Shown: positions 18,048-27,521 of the stretch, piece by piece
Position numbering within the stretch: position 1 is the stretch's first letter
Layout: every line of letters starts with the position of its first letter
Assembly: GCA_963716135.1 (NCBI GenBank)
Contig: OY970289.1
Coordinates: forward strand, 3,844,001 to 3,908,000
Source: CAVRAW01 sp963716135
Lineage (GTDB): Bacteria; Planctomycetota; Planctomycetia; Pirellulales; JADZDJ01
Reading direction: 5' to 3'
Length of the DNA stretch: 64,000 bases
Made by a program: the position numbers and the translations under genes
Notes under the pieces: model-generated
Told to the model about the DNA's origin: nothing
What the model saw: the letters and a program-made list of their open reading frames with translations, nothing else
Databases searched by the model: none

Positions 18048-19487
18048 TCAGAAGGGCAGATTTTCTTCCATCGCCATTTGGCGCTCGGCTTGCTGCTCGA
18101 TTTCGACCTCTTCCAACAGTCGGCGGTGCTTCCAGTCGCCGCGCGCAAACCAAAAGCCCGTGATGACGGCGGAGAAGACGATCGAAATGGCCACCGCCCA
18201 CCAGATGCCATCGGCGCCCAGCGGCGTGTGCTTGGACAGCACGTAGGCCAGCGGGAATCGCAAGACCCACAGCGAGACGATGGCCAAAACCATCGGAGCC
18301 ACGGTGTCGCCGGCGCCGCGCAGAGTGCCGGTAAGCACCTGCTGCAAGCCGATGAAACCAAACGCCAGGCAGAGGATGCGAATGAGCGTGGCGCTTTCGG
18401 CGATAGCCTCGCCGCCTTGAGGCATCAAGAAGGCTGAGACGGGTTGCGCGACGAAGAACAGGGCGATGCCGGCGGCGGTTAGCATTGTGAAGCTGATGAC
18501 GCAACTCGTGCGGTTGGTTCTGATGGCGCGATCCAGCCGGCCGGCGCCGATGTTTTGGCCCACGAGCGTCGAAGTGGCCAACGAAAGGCCCATCGCGGGA
18601 ATGATGGCGCAACTGAGCACGCGCTGCCCGATGCCGTAGGCGGCGATGGGAATCGTGCCAAATGTGGAGACCAGTAGCATCATCATCGCCACGCCGAGAG
18701 CCTGGGTCGATTGCTCCATCGACGCAGGAAAGCCGATGCGCGCCAGCGTGGCGATCATGCGAATATCGGGGCGGAAATTGTGCCATCGCAAAGTGATGCC
18801 GTGCTTGCCCCAAATCAGGAGGCCAAAGCCGATCGACATGGCGAGTATTTGCGTGCAGAGTGTGGCCATGGCGGCGCCGGCAACGCCCATGGGCGGCACC
18901 GGCCCCCAGCCGAAGATGAACAGGGGATCGAACACAAAGTTCAGAATCACGGTACCCAGCACGATGAACATCGGCGGATAGACGGTGCCCAAGCCGCGCA
19001 CCAGCGCTTGATAGGCGAAGAAGCCGAATACAAAAACGAAACCTAGAAACGTGACCTGCAGAAATCGCACTGCGTCGGGGAGCACGTATTGATCGGCGCC
19101 CATGAAGCGCATGATGGGCCGGGCAAAAATGAAACCGAGGGTGGTCAGGACGGCCGCCACGATGAGCGACATCAAGAGCGTTTGCGCGGCGACGTGGCTG
19201 ACGCCTCGTTCGTCGCCCTTTCCGCGAAATTGGGCGATGAGCACGGTGCCGGCGATCGGCAACCCGCCGCCCAGCGAGATGCACAGGAACGTGACGGGAA
19301 AACTGAGAGAGACGGCCGCCACGGCTTGGGCACTCAACCGGCCGACCCAGAACGTGTCGGTCAATTGATAGGCCGTTTGCAGGATGTTGGCCAAGATGAT
19401 GGGGACCGACAACCGCAGCAGCGCCAGCGAGATTGGCCCTTCCGTGAGCGGCGCATTGGAATGACGCATCGACCCGGCGCGTAACAT
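18048..19487 (-). CDS. MATE-family multidrug efflux transporter
   Basis: The 479-residue protein has about twelve membrane helices arranged as two MatE halves. The first contains NILQTAYQLTDTFWVGRLS, the hallmark of the MATE first helix, and the second begins around SMEQSTQALG. Members export drugs or other organic cations in exchange for H+ or Na+. The start at 19487 leaves three bases after the preceding yhaM-like stop, indicating translational coupling. An alternative ATG at 19469 would shorten it by six residues. It lies last in a minus-strand run galE, yhaM-like, MATE. Confidence 0.93.
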   Translation of the reverse strand: MLRAGSMRHSNAPLTEGPISLALLRLSVPIILANILQTAYQLTDTFWVGRLSAQAVAAVSLSFPVTFLCISLGGGLPIAGTVLIAQFRGKGDERGVSHVAAQTLLMSLIVAAVLTTLGFIFARPIMRFMGADQYVLPDAVRFLQVTFLGFVFVFGFFAYQALVRGLGTVYPPMFIVLGTVILNFVFDPLFIFGWGPVPPMGVAGAAMATLCTQILAMSIGFGLLIWGKHGITLRWHNFRPDIRMIATLARIGFPASMEQSTQALGVAMMMLLVSTFGTIPIAAYGIGQRVLSCAIIPAMGLSLATSTLVGQNIGAGRLDRAIRTNRTSCVISFTMLTAAGIALFFVAQPVSAFLMPQGGEAIAESATLIRILCLAFGFIGLQQVLTGTLRGAGDTVAPMVLAIVSLWVLRFPLAYVLSKHTPLGADGIWWAVAISIVFSAVITGFWFARGDWKHRRLLEEVEIEQQAERQMAMEENLPF

Positions 19488-19490
19488 GCT

Positions 19491-20501
19491 TTATTTCAAC
19501 CCTCGGAAGATTTGCTGGTAGAGCTGATTCTTCTTGGATGTCATCGGTCCGGGTGATTTGTCGTCGCGCAGCGTCGTGTAAAGCATGGCATACTTGGCGT
19601 CGAGATCGTCGGCGTAGTGGACGATCATGGCTTCGGGGGTCATGGGGACTTTCGGCGCGCCCCATTCGGGCCGGCCCTGATGCGCGATGATCACGTGTTC
19701 CAGCCGGAGCAAAGTTTCTTCGGGCAATTTTCGATCGGCGGCGAATTCGCGGACGATGTCGCGGCCTTGCAGCATGTGGCCGATCAGCGCGCCTTCGGCG
19801 GTGTAGACGGCGCCCGTCGGCTCCTCGCGGTATTCACGCAGCTTGCCGATATCGTGCAGGATCGCGCCGGCGACGACAACGCTTTTATCCAGCCGCGGCT
19901 GCAGGTCGGGATAGTAATCGTCGTACTTGTTGGCCAGATGCACGCAGGTGCGAGTGACGCTGAGGGTGTGCTCCAACCAGCCGCCGACGTAGGCGTGATG
20001 ATTTTTTCGCGCCGCGGGAAGGGTGAGCAACATTTCGCGATTGGCCTTTAGGATGTCGCAGGTCAATCGCTGCAGCGCTTTGTCGGTAATTTTTTGGCGG
20101 GCAATTTCGACCAACTCGTCGAACATTTCGACCGGGTCGAAGCGCGACTTGGGCTGCAGCATCAGCGGGTTGAAGCCTTCGGCGGCGTCGGCGTCGATGA
20201 CGGCGCGGATTTTCTTGATCTCCAACTGCGGGCCGAAATTGGTTTCGCGGTAGGTGGCCCGGAGCTTGTAAAAAACTCCCGCCGCCCACGATTGCCGGCA
20301 ATCGACGGCCCAGGCCGAATCTTGCCAGATGGGAAAACTAACCTCGCGGCAGGCATCGCGGAACGTGACTTTGAAATAGGGTTTGCCTTCGCGGGTGGTG
20401 AGCTCTTCCTTGGCGGTGAGCAGCGCAAAGAAATCGGCTTCCTGGCCGGCGGCCAGATCGGATAGCGTCACGACGGGAAAAAGGCGAGCGGAGGTAGCCA
20501 T
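19491..20501 (-). CDS. YhaM-like 3'-5' exoribonuclease (OB-fold plus HD domain)
   Basis: The 336-residue protein has an N-terminal OB-like domain (residues 10-105) and a C-terminal HD phosphohydrolase domain. The metal-binding residues are visible as HAYVGGWLEHTLSV and ILHDIGKLREY, followed by HVIIAHQG and HYADDLDAK. This arrangement is that of YhaM, a manganese-dependent 3'-5' exonuclease acting on RNA or DNA. It lies between galE and the MATE gene on the minus strand. A heptamer repeat (GGAAGTA) sits directly upstream of its start. Confidence 0.88.
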   Translation of the reverse strand: MATSARLFPVVTLSDLAAGQEADFFALLTAKEELTTREGKPYFKVTFRDACREVSFPIWQDSAWAVDCRQSWAAGVFYKLRATYRETNFGPQLEIKKIRAVIDADAAEGFNPLMLQPKSRFDPVEMFDELVEIARQKITDKALQRLTCDILKANREMLLTLPAARKNHHAYVGGWLEHTLSVTRTCVHLANKYDDYYPDLQPRLDKSVVVAGAILHDIGKLREYREEPTGAVYTAEGALIGHMLQGRDIVREFAADRKLPEETLLRLEHVIIAHQGRPEWGAPKVPMTPEAMIVHYADDLDAKYAMLYTTLRDDKSPGPMTSKKNQLYQQIFRGLK

Positions 20502-20505
20502 GAGT

Positions 20506-20533
20506 GGAAGTCGGAAGTAGGAAGTAGGAATTG
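20506..20533. repeat. Four tandem heptamers (GGAAGTA type)
   Basis: GGAAGTC, GGAAGTA, GGAAGTA and GGAATTG follow each other without gaps, immediately upstream of the yhaM-like start codon on the opposite strand. It has the same 7-base period as the arrays at 786-885, 22703-22723, 28296-28323 and 63899-63936. Confidence 0.7.
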
Positions 20534-20551
20534 AGAGGCTCGATTAAGTGG

Positions 20552-21550
20552 TCAAGGTATTTTACTAGGCGAGGAATAACCGTGGGGGTGCGATTGGTGC
20601 CAGCGCCAGGCGGTGGCGACGATGGCGTCGATGTCGGTGTATTTCGGTTTCCAGCCGAGAACGCGCTGGGCCAGGGTGGAATCGGCGACCAGTTCGGCCG
20701 GGTCGCCGGGACGCCGGGGTCCGATCGCCGTGGGAATATTGTGGCCTGTGATTCGGCGGCAGGAATCGATCACTTGCTTCACGCTGTAGCCGCGGCCGAT
20801 GCCGAGGTTCAGGGCCAAGCCTTTGCCGGGCTGGAGATGATCGAGCGCACGCAGGTGTGTTTCGGCCAAATCCTCCACGTGGATGTAGTCGCGGGCACAC
20901 GTGCCGTCGGGGGTGGGATAATCGTCGCCGAAAATGCTCACCTTATCGCGCTCGCCGAGGGCCACTTGCAAGACGATGGGAATCAAGTGCGTTTCGGGCG
21001 TGTGATCTTCGCCGATGTCGCCGCTGGAGCTGGCGCCGGCGGCGTTGAAGTATCGCAGTGCAGCGTAGGCGAATCCGTAGGCATGAGCGTAATCGGCCAG
21101 GGCTCGTTCAATGGCCAGCTTGGTGAAGCCATACGGATTAATTGGCAGTTGCGGTTCGTCTTCGGTGATGGGGATTTTTTTCGGCGTGCCGTAAGTGGCC
21201 GTGGTGCTGGAGAACACGATCCGCGAGACGCCGGCGGCCCGCATCGATTCCAACAGTGAAATGCTGCCGATGAGATTGTTTTGATAGTACTTCGCGGGAT
21301 CGGCGACGGACTCGCCAACTTGGGCAAAGGCCGCGAAGTGCATGACGGCCTCGATGCGCTGCTGGCGCAGGGCCATATCCAGCCGAGCACGGTCGAGCAG
21401 GTCGCCGGTGATCAAGCGGTCGGGGGGCACGGCCTGGCGATGGCCGAGGCACAAACTATCGTAGACCCAGACGTCGTGTTTGGCCTCCAAGAGCCGGCGC
21501 ACTGCATGACTGCCGATGTATCCGGCGCCGCCTGTTACGAGAATTCGCAC
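20552..21550 (-). CDS. galE: GalE, UDP-glucose 4-epimerase
   Basis: The enzyme interconverts UDP-glucose and UDP-galactose, supplying sugars for exopolysaccharide. The 332-residue protein starts with the NAD-binding GGAGYIGSH motif, has the catalytic Ser/Thr in FSSTTATYG and the YxxxK pair in YGFTKLAIE, and shows the conserved RYFNAAGA segment. A GTG codon at 21550 is the start, directly before the Rossmann strand RILVTGG. It is divergent from the Xer recombinase gene and first in the galE, yhaM-like, MATE series. Confidence 0.96.
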   Translation of the reverse strand: MRILVTGGAGYIGSHAVRRLLEAKHDVWVYDSLCLGHRQAVPPDRLITGDLLDRARLDMALRQQRIEAVMHFAAFAQVGESVADPAKYYQNNLIGSISLLESMRAAGVSRIVFSSTTATYGTPKKIPITEDEPQLPINPYGFTKLAIERALADYAHAYGFAYAALRYFNAAGASSSGDIGEDHTPETHLIPIVLQVALGERDKVSIFGDDYPTPDGTCARDYIHVEDLAETHLRALDHLQPGKGLALNLGIGRGYSVKQVIDSCRRITGHNIPTAIGPRRPGDPAELVADSTLAQRVLGWKPKYTDIDAIVATAWRWHQSHPHGYSSPSKIP

Positions 21551-21743
21551 AGCTCAAATACCTGTGGCCACGGTCACTACAACCACTACAAACCACGAAG
21601 ATCGCCATCATAACCCAAGGCGGCGGAAACGACCACCTGACGCGGGCGGAGCGGGATTCAGTTGGCACGATGTCGATGCCGATGCGCAAGATACGGCTGA
21701 GTTCGATCATCGGCCGCAGCCCGAGCCAGGTGCTTGATAATCC

Positions 21744-22685
21744 ATGTCCACCGCCAAGCGAGGTCCGAATTCGCGGAGACCGATTCCCGGGGGAAATCCG
21801 GCGAAGCGTTGGATCGAATTGTTTCTCGACTACTGCCGCAGCGAATGTCACCTGGCCGAGAACACGGTGGCGGCGTATCGGCGCGATCTGGCGAAATTCG
21901 CCGAGTGGTTGGCGGCGCGGAAGATTCAAACGCTTTCGATCAACGATCTGGCGGATTATCCCGCGTGGCTCAACGCGCGGAAATTGGCGCCGGCGTCGGT
22001 GGCGCGACATTTGGTGTCGCTCAAGGTGTTCTTCCGCTATTTGCAACTTGAAGGAGTGCTGCAGAACAATCTGGCCGAATTGCTGGGAAGCCAGAAGCTT
22101 TGGCAGCGCGTTCCGCAGGTGCTGTCGTCGCAGATGATCGACAAGCTGCTGACTGCCCCGATCGCGCGCGATCCACTGTGGCGGCGCGACCGGGCCTTGC
22201 TGGAATTGCTGTACGCCACCGGTTGCCGGGCGTCGGAAGTGTCGAACTTGCGGCACGATGACGTGCATTTACGCGAGGGATTCTGTCTGGCGCACGGCAA
22301 GGGGGAAAGGGAACGCCTGGTTCCGCTGGGGCGGCGAGCAATTGCCGCCGTCGAGGAGTATTTGGAGCATGAACGGCCGGCGCTGGTGGAACAGTGCTCG
22401 CTGCCGCCACGATGGCTGATGCTTTCACGCCGCGGGAAGCGATTGCGCCGGGAACGAATTTGGGAATTGGTGAAGCGATATGCACTGCGCGTCGGGGCAC
22501 CGGCGGCGATGGGGCCCCACACGCTGCGGCACAGTTTCGCTACGCACTTACTGGCCGGAGGCGCCGATTTGCGGCAGGTGCAAGAGATGCTCGGCCATGC
22601 AAACATTCGGACGACGCAGATTTACACGCACGTCGATCCGACGCGGCTGAAGCAGGTTCACAAGCAGTTTCATCCGCGGGGGTGA
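21744..22685 (+). CDS. xerD: Tyrosine recombinase XerC/XerD
   Basis: This is a site-specific recombinase of 313 residues, expected to resolve chromosome dimers at a dif site together with a partner. The N-terminal SAM-like core-binding domain covers residues 20-110 and the catalytic domain 125-310. All six catalytic residues are present: Arg162, Lys186, His259, Arg262, His285 and the nucleophile Tyr294 (QIYTHVD). The ending HVDPTRLKQVHKQFHPRG resembles XerD more than XerC. No mobile element signs surround it, so it is likely the housekeeping enzyme. XerC versus XerD is not settled. Confidence 0.92.
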   Translation: MSTAKRGPNSRRPIPGGNPAKRWIELFLDYCRSECHLAENTVAAYRRDLAKFAEWLAARKIQTLSINDLADYPAWLNARKLAPASVARHLVSLKVFFRYLQLEGVLQNNLAELLGSQKLWQRVPQVLSSQMIDKLLTAPIARDPLWRRDRALLELLYATGCRASEVSNLRHDDVHLREGFCLAHGKGERERLVPLGRRAIAAVEEYLEHERPALVEQCSLPPRWLMLSRRGKRLRRERIWELVKRYALRVGAPAAMGPHTLRHSFATHLLAGGADLRQVQEMLGHANIRTTQIYTHVDPTRLKQVHKQFHPRG

Positions 22686-22702
22686 GGCGGAAAAGCAAAA
22701 AA

Positions 22703-22723
22703 CAGAAGGCAGAAGGCAGAAAG
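22703..22723. repeat. Three tandem heptamers (CAGAAGG type)
   Basis: CAGAAGG, CAGAAGG and CAGAAAG are contiguous, in the 56-base gap between the convergent xer and TPR genes. It is the reverse complement of the heptamer at 28296-28323. Confidence 0.7.
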
Positions 22724-22741
22724 TAACGCGGAGCAATCGCT

Positions 22742-23788
22742 TTACTTATTCCAGCGGCTGGAGGCGTATTTGGATTTCAGCGTGTCGGCCGCTTCTTTGG
22801 AGCGCTGGGGCTTATTCATCTGGTCCCACAAGCCCTTCAGATAGTACAAGGACTCGGCGTGCTGATCGGGCACCTGGTTGTAAAGCAGGTCTACGTGCAA
22901 AAACGCGTAGAGCGCTTCCTTTGGCTGCTTCAACTTCAGATATGCTTCTCCGAGTGCGTTATAGCCCATCGCCAGAATTTGATTGGCCTCGGCGGGGGCC
23001 TGGTCGATCACTTGCTGCAAAATTTTCACCGCGTCTTTAGAGCGGCCTTGGTCCACGAGGCATTTGGCTTTGCCGATCCGGGCAATCTGCTGCAGATTCT
23101 CGACGACCTTGCCTTTGGCGTCGGAGGCCAAAACGGTTTCGTAATGCATCATGGCCCGATCGGGCTTGTCTTGAGCTTCGAGCGAGCGGCCCAAGCCGAT
23201 TTCCGCGCGTAATTTGAATTCGGGCCAGGGGGCGGCGGCGAGCTCGTTGTAATAGGTGTCGGCCTGATCGTAGCGGCCGATGGCAACCAGCAGGTCGCCG
23301 ATTACTTCGTTGGCGTCGTAGAAATGATAATTGTCTTTGTTGGCGTTGATGAATGCCAACAGCGAGCGGCCCGCAGCTTGAGCGTCGCCCGCGCCGCCGG
23401 AGGCCAGCCGCGCGGAGGCCAGCGCGCTGTAGTAATCAATTTCCTGCCGGATGGAGTCGACGGCTCCTCGCTGCGGCGGCGGAATTCGATCGAGCGTGTC
23501 GGCGACTTGATCATAGTGTCCGGAGAGGACGTCGTTGCGGACGGTCATCAATTCGCGGGGCTCGCTGGCGAATTGCACGTATTTGATTTCGTTGATCGGG
23601 ACATCCTTGGGTCCTTGCAAAAGCTGCACGACGACTTTGTTTCTAGTCATTTCCTCAATGTGGCCGGCGACCGTTTGCCCGTTGAGCAGATGAACGCGAT
23701 CGAAATCGCCCTGAGCCCAGGCGGCGGCGGGGCACAGCATCGCGAAGAGGCAAGCCCATGCAGCGCGAAATAGTAGCGATCGAATCAT
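22742..23788 (-). CDS. Secreted TPR protein
   Basis: The 348-residue protein has a cleavable signal peptide (to about residue 25, AAAWAQ) and a small beta-rich segment at residues 30-75 (LLNGQTVAGHIEEMTRNKVVVQL). The rest is helical, with TPR-like motifs (YDQADTYYNELAAA, LGRSLEAQDKPDRAMMHYE, GYNALGEAYLKLKQPKEALYAF). It starts ten bases after the stop of a 1058-residue TPR protein, so the two form an operon. It is probably a periplasmic scaffold; the partner is unknown. Confidence 0.8.
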   Translation of the reverse strand: MIRSLLFRAAWACLFAMLCPAAAWAQGDFDRVHLLNGQTVAGHIEEMTRNKVVVQLLQGPKDVPINEIKYVQFASEPRELMTVRNDVLSGHYDQVADTLDRIPPPQRGAVDSIRQEIDYYSALASARLASGGAGDAQAAGRSLLAFINANKDNYHFYDANEVIGDLLVAIGRYDQADTYYNELAAAPWPEFKLRAEIGLGRSLEAQDKPDRAMMHYETVLASDAKGKVVENLQQIARIGKAKCLVDQGRSKDAVKILQQVIDQAPAEANQILAMGYNALGEAYLKLKQPKEALYAFLHVDLLYNQVPDQHAESLYYLKGLWDQMNKPQRSKEAADTLKSKYASSRWNK

Positions 23789-23798
23789 GGGATGGTGA

Positions 23799-26700
23799 CT
23801 AACTTTTTTCGGGATCGTCGGGCGGAGCGGTTGCTTTTTGATCCAATTCCTTCAGGCCCACGACGGGTTCGTGCAAATCCTGTTGGATGTGGCGGAGCAA
23901 TTTGTCGTAGAGGGGCTTCCATTTCTCGCCTCCGAGGGTCGGCTCGAACTGCAAGGTGTTTCGGATGTCGTTCTTGGCGAGCTTAAGCATCTCGGTGCGT
24001 TTTGCATTGTCGGTTCGCGTTTCGCCGAAGCGGCTGCGGCAGACGGCGATGTTGTAACGGGCCTGGTGAAAGATGTCGCGGAACTGAGGGTCGCGGGAAG
24101 TTTGCAGCGCCAATTTGCCCCAACCCCAGATGCTTTGCGAGTTGCCGGTGTTGCCGCCGCCTTTGATGGCGGGCACATAGAAGTCGGGATTATCGTTGTC
24201 GCCGCGGAGCTGATAGGTTTTCGCCGCCTCGATTTGCGCGGGCAATAGTTGCGGCTTCTCTTTCAGCAATCCCGCCAGGACGGCGATCGCCTGGTCGTAG
24301 TTTCCTGCGCCGCGCTGGGCGATGGCTGCTCGGATTTTGACGCCGGGCAATTTGTCGGCCGGCAAGAATTTCTCGTCGCCTGCGGCGCGGTCCAGAATGT
24401 CGCCGTAGATTTTCGCGGATTGCTGATAGAGCGACTTGCCTTCGGGGGTCAGCTTATTGTCTTGTTTCGAGCCTTCCGCCAGACCATCGTAGGTGGCGGC
24501 AACCCAGTTGAGCGTTCGGAAATCGGCCGCGGCGGTGCGCTGTGAAATGCGCCGCAGGAATTGCTCGACCGCTTGGATGAGTTGGGCTTGCTGCTGTTGG
24601 TTTCCTTGGCGGCCGAGTTCCTCGAGCTGCTGCTGCAGATCGTACGCCAGGCTCACGAGCAACTGCGTCAAGCGGGCCTCGCCTTCGGAGTCGTCGGCGT
24701 AAATCTGCTGCAGCGCATCCATGGCCGCGGTCGCCTTTTCCAATTGCTGAGGCTCGACGTCGACAAAGGCTCGCAAGGCGGCCTTCTGAATCTCGGCGGG
24801 CAGCCCGGCCGCTTGAGCGGCGGGATTGTTTTCCTTCAACAGCGTCAGCGGACCCAGTTTGGGATCTTCCAGCATGGCAACGGCTTTGTCGGGCTGCGAG
24901 AGCGCGAGATATAGCTGCGCGAGCGACAACGCCGCGAGCACCGTTTGGCTGTTGATCTGCCCCTGCTTGCGCAAGCCGGCGATGCCGTGCTCCAGCACTT
25001 CTTGCGATTGCTTGGCCAGCGCGTCGAGTTCCTTTTTGAGCTTGGCATCTTCGGCGGAGTCTTCCGCCGATGCGGCGCCGGCGGCAGATTTTTGCTCGCG
25101 CATCTGCTGCATGGCGCGGATGTACTTGTTCCAGAGCGCTTGGCCGAACTTCACCTCCGCGTCGGGACGGCGCGGGGAGTCGTCCTTAATGTGGCTGAGG
25201 ATTTCGGCTCCCTTGTCGTAATCGCCGGAATTGATGTAGAAGCCGATCAGCAGGTCCAGCGCCAGGTCGGCCTCGGGCATATCGGCCCAACGATTGGTGA
25301 CGTATCCGGCCAGGTCGAAAATTTTGTTCTGCTCGAAGGTGAGATCCTTGTCGCCTTCTTCCTTTTGCTGGCGATAGAGCGCATCGAGGGCTGCCAGCGC
25401 GACACGGGCCGCCGGTCGGGCGTTGGCGGAATCGGGGAATTTCCTGGCGAGATATTCGCCCAGCACCGCCGCTTCGTAGTAGTGCTGCTTCTGGTAATGG
25501 AAGTAACAGAGCAAATAGCGCGCGAAATTCAGCTTTTCAGGATCGGTTTTCGCGTCGGCCGCGCCGATGGCCCGCTGAAACAGGCCAAAGGCCTCGTCGC
25601 TGACTTTTTCGAGGGAGGCTTTCAATTCGGCGATGCGGGCAACGTCGGGCGGGCGTTCTTGCTGGAGCAGGTCGAGCTCCAACTGGTTGCTCTTCAATTG
25701 ATCGACCAGGTCGGCGGCGCGCTCGTAGATGTCGTCGAAGGTCGTCAATTTCGCATCGTCGATGGTGGGCGTGGCGGCGCTGGCCGACACCGCGGCGGTG
25801 CGTTCCGCCTCGACGCCGCGGCCGCCCAATTGAGCGATCAATTCGCGCGCCTGGTTTTGGAAGGCAGGCACGCCGGAGCGCTGGACATCGAGGACCAGAT
25901 CGCGCGCATCGCGTAGATATGTTTTGGCTTTGAAATCTTTTTTCGGGAGGGATTCGGCTTCCTCTTGCAGCGCCGTGGCGGTGGAAAGCTTGACAGCCAG
26001 CCAATCGGGATCTTGCAATTCGGCGCCGCGGGCGCTTTTCGCCCAGGCGAGCGACTTCTCGACGGCCGTCGAATAATCTTTGTCTTGAATCCAGCACTGC
26101 ATCGCGTAGCGCAAGGACTGCGTTTTCAATTGGCGGAGGGACGCGTCGCCGTCGGGCAAACCGGAGAACAATTCGTCATAGGCCGCCAGGGCCGATTTCG
26201 AATCGCCCAATTCCTGATAGCAGCGTCCTTCGTAGAAGCGCGCCGTGACGCCGGCCAAACGTTTTGGATTATCTTCGTACAGCTTCTTGCACTGGGCCGC
26301 CGCGTCGGTGAAAAGTTTCCGGGCGTCGGCGCCGCCAGATTCGGAGGCACGGGCCTGGTCGAACGTCATGGTTGCGGCGTCCAACAGAGATCCCAGCCAG
26401 GAATTGCCTAATTGTTCTCGCTGGTCGGGTTGATCCCCTTTGGGGATTTTGTCCAAATCGGCGCGATAGTGCTTGGCCTCGTCGTCGTACAAGGCGCGGG
26501 CCTCGGCATACATCGCGGCGGCTTGCTTGCGATTGGCCGTGGAGATCGCTCCCGACTTGTTCGTCGGCTGCATCAAGCCGTCGGCGCGGTAGCGGAGCAA
26601 AGCGGCCAATCGCTGGCGCGCCGCCTGCGCATCGGGATCGTCGGGACTGGCGGCGAGAAACTGGCGGAGCTTGGCCTGGGCCTGGTCGAGCTGCCAACCG

Positions 26701-26975
26701 CGTTGTTGCGGGTCGTTGATTGCCGCGGCGCCGTCGATCAGCACCGCCGCCTGCTGCAATTCCAGGCTGTGCCTGGTTTGAGTGGGGAGCTTCGAATCCT
26801 TCGAGCGATCTTCGAGATAATTGGCCGCCGTGTCGAGGTAGCCGCGCTGGCGGAGGGCATCGACAAACTGCCGCGAATCGTCTGCGACGGCGGGGTCGGC
26901 CGTGACGCTGCCGGTCGCCAGGCAAAGTGCCGTCAAGATTGCCAGCGGCAGGAATCGCTGAACCTTTGCGATCAT
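23799..26975 (-). CDS. Large secreted TPR/alpha-solenoid protein (1058 aa)
   Basis: A signal peptide covers the first 27 residues (ILTALCLATGSVTA). The remaining thousand residues are almost entirely helical, rich in Ala, Gln, Leu, Lys and Asp, with many divergent TPR motifs (for example SALAAYDELFSGLPDGD, YEAAVLGEYLARKFPDS, ALSLAQLYLALSQPDKAVAML). This resembles tol-pal-like or YbgF-like periplasmic solenoids, but no family was recognised. The ATG at 26975 has a GAGGA ribosome-binding site six bases upstream. An earlier in-frame start at 27074 would place 33 residues before the signal peptide. It is co-transcribed with the 348-residue TPR gene. Confidence 0.82.
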   Translation of the reverse strand: MIAKVQRFLPLAILTALCLATGSVTADPAVADDSRQFVDALRQRGYLDTAANYLEDRSKDSKLPTQTRHSLELQQAAVLIDGAAAINDPQQRGWQLDQAQAKLRQFLAASPDDPDAQAARQRLAALLRYRADGLMQPTNKSGAISTANRKQAAAMYAEARALYDDEAKHYRADLDKIPKGDQPDQREQLGNSWLGSLLDAATMTFDQARASESGGADARKLFTDAAAQCKKLYEDNPKRLAGVTARFYEGRCYQELGDSKSALAAYDELFSGLPDGDASLRQLKTQSLRYAMQCWIQDKDYSTAVEKSLAWAKSARGAELQDPDWLAVKLSTATALQEEAESLPKKDFKAKTYLRDARDLVLDVQRSGVPAFQNQARELIAQLGGRGVEAERTAAVSASAATPTIDDAKLTTFDDIYERAADLVDQLKSNQLELDLLQQERPPDVARIAELKASLEKVSDEAFGLFQRAIGAADAKTDPEKLNFARYLLCYFHYQKQHYYEAAVLGEYLARKFPDSANARPAARVALAALDALYRQQKEEGDKDLTFEQNKIFDLAGYVTNRWADMPEADLALDLLIGFYINSGDYDKGAEILSHIKDDSPRRPDAEVKFGQALWNKYIRAMQQMREQKSAAGAASAEDSAEDAKLKKELDALAKQSQEVLEHGIAGLRKQGQINSQTVLAALSLAQLYLALSQPDKAVAMLEDPKLGPLTLLKENNPAAQAAGLPAEIQKAALRAFVDVEPQQLEKATAAMDALQQIYADDSEGEARLTQLLVSLAYDLQQQLEELGRQGNQQQQAQLIQAVEQFLRRISQRTAAADFRTLNWVAATYDGLAEGSKQDNKLTPEGKSLYQQSAKIYGDILDRAAGDEKFLPADKLPGVKIRAAIAQRGAGNYDQAIAVLAGLLKEKPQLLPAQIEAAKTYQLRGDNDNPDFYVPAIKGGGNTGNSQSIWGWGKLALQTSRDPQFRDIFHQARYNIAVCRSRFGETRTDNAKRTEMLKLAKNDIRNTLQFEPTLGGEKWKPLYDKLLRHIQQDLHEPVVGLKELDQKATAPPDDPEKS

Positions 26976-27102
26976 CAATCGTCCTCGCACCGCGACTCCT
27001 GCGGCGCCGGATAAGAAGTTACCTCTGCCAAGCTCCAATTCCATTATAAGACGGTCTGGTTGACTAACAAGCAAACCGCCGGCGGCAGGAAGCGGAAAGG
27101 CC

Positions 27103-27333
27103 TCAGGTCCGGCGGAACATTTGAATTTCGGTCTGATATTTTTTCGGGTTGCCTTTGAAGATCATGCCGGGACCCTTCAAATAGATTTCGCGGGTCGGCA
27201 AGGCGATTTTGTATTTTTTGTCTTTCGCATACGCCAGAATTTTTTCGTACGATCGGCCCAACTGCTCATACGGGCCTTCGTGCCGAGGCGCAAGGCAACG
27301 GCTGCCGGGCAATTTGGAACTGGGAGTTTAACA
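27103..27333 (-). pseudogene. Remnant of a GyrI-like small-molecule-binding protein
   Basis: Only the C-terminal half of a GyrI-like/AraC-effector-binding domain is present. It shows the motif HEGPYEQLGRSYEKIL, then PTREIYLKGPG, and a last strand YQTEIQM, all conserved in that family. An in-frame TAA lies just upstream of the fragment, no ATG is available (the only start is TTG at 27312), and the N-terminal beta-alpha unit is missing. Complete GyrI-like proteins have about 150 residues or more. It is therefore best read as a decayed, possibly horizontally acquired gene. Its GC is slightly lower than its neighbours. Confidence 0.7.
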
Positions 27334-27521
27334 AAAAGATATCGCTTCACGGCTCCGAGCCGCGAGCCGCATGATCGACACTGTAAAAATCACGTCAAAT
27401 TGCGGCTGAGTTGCTTGACACTGCGGGGGATATCGAAAAGTATAAGGTCGGCAAGGACGATGGCCGAAAGTAAACGAAAGGATTGACTTTCCGACTATCT
27501 CCGTTTGCCCCCATTTTGCTC

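Noticed and set aside
17680..19665. A 661-codon open frame on the minus strand overlapping the MATE gene and part of the YhaM-like gene
   Set aside because: It runs in the same direction but a different frame from two well-recognised proteins, is extremely Arg/His-rich and shows no family motif; it is a high-GC shadow frame.
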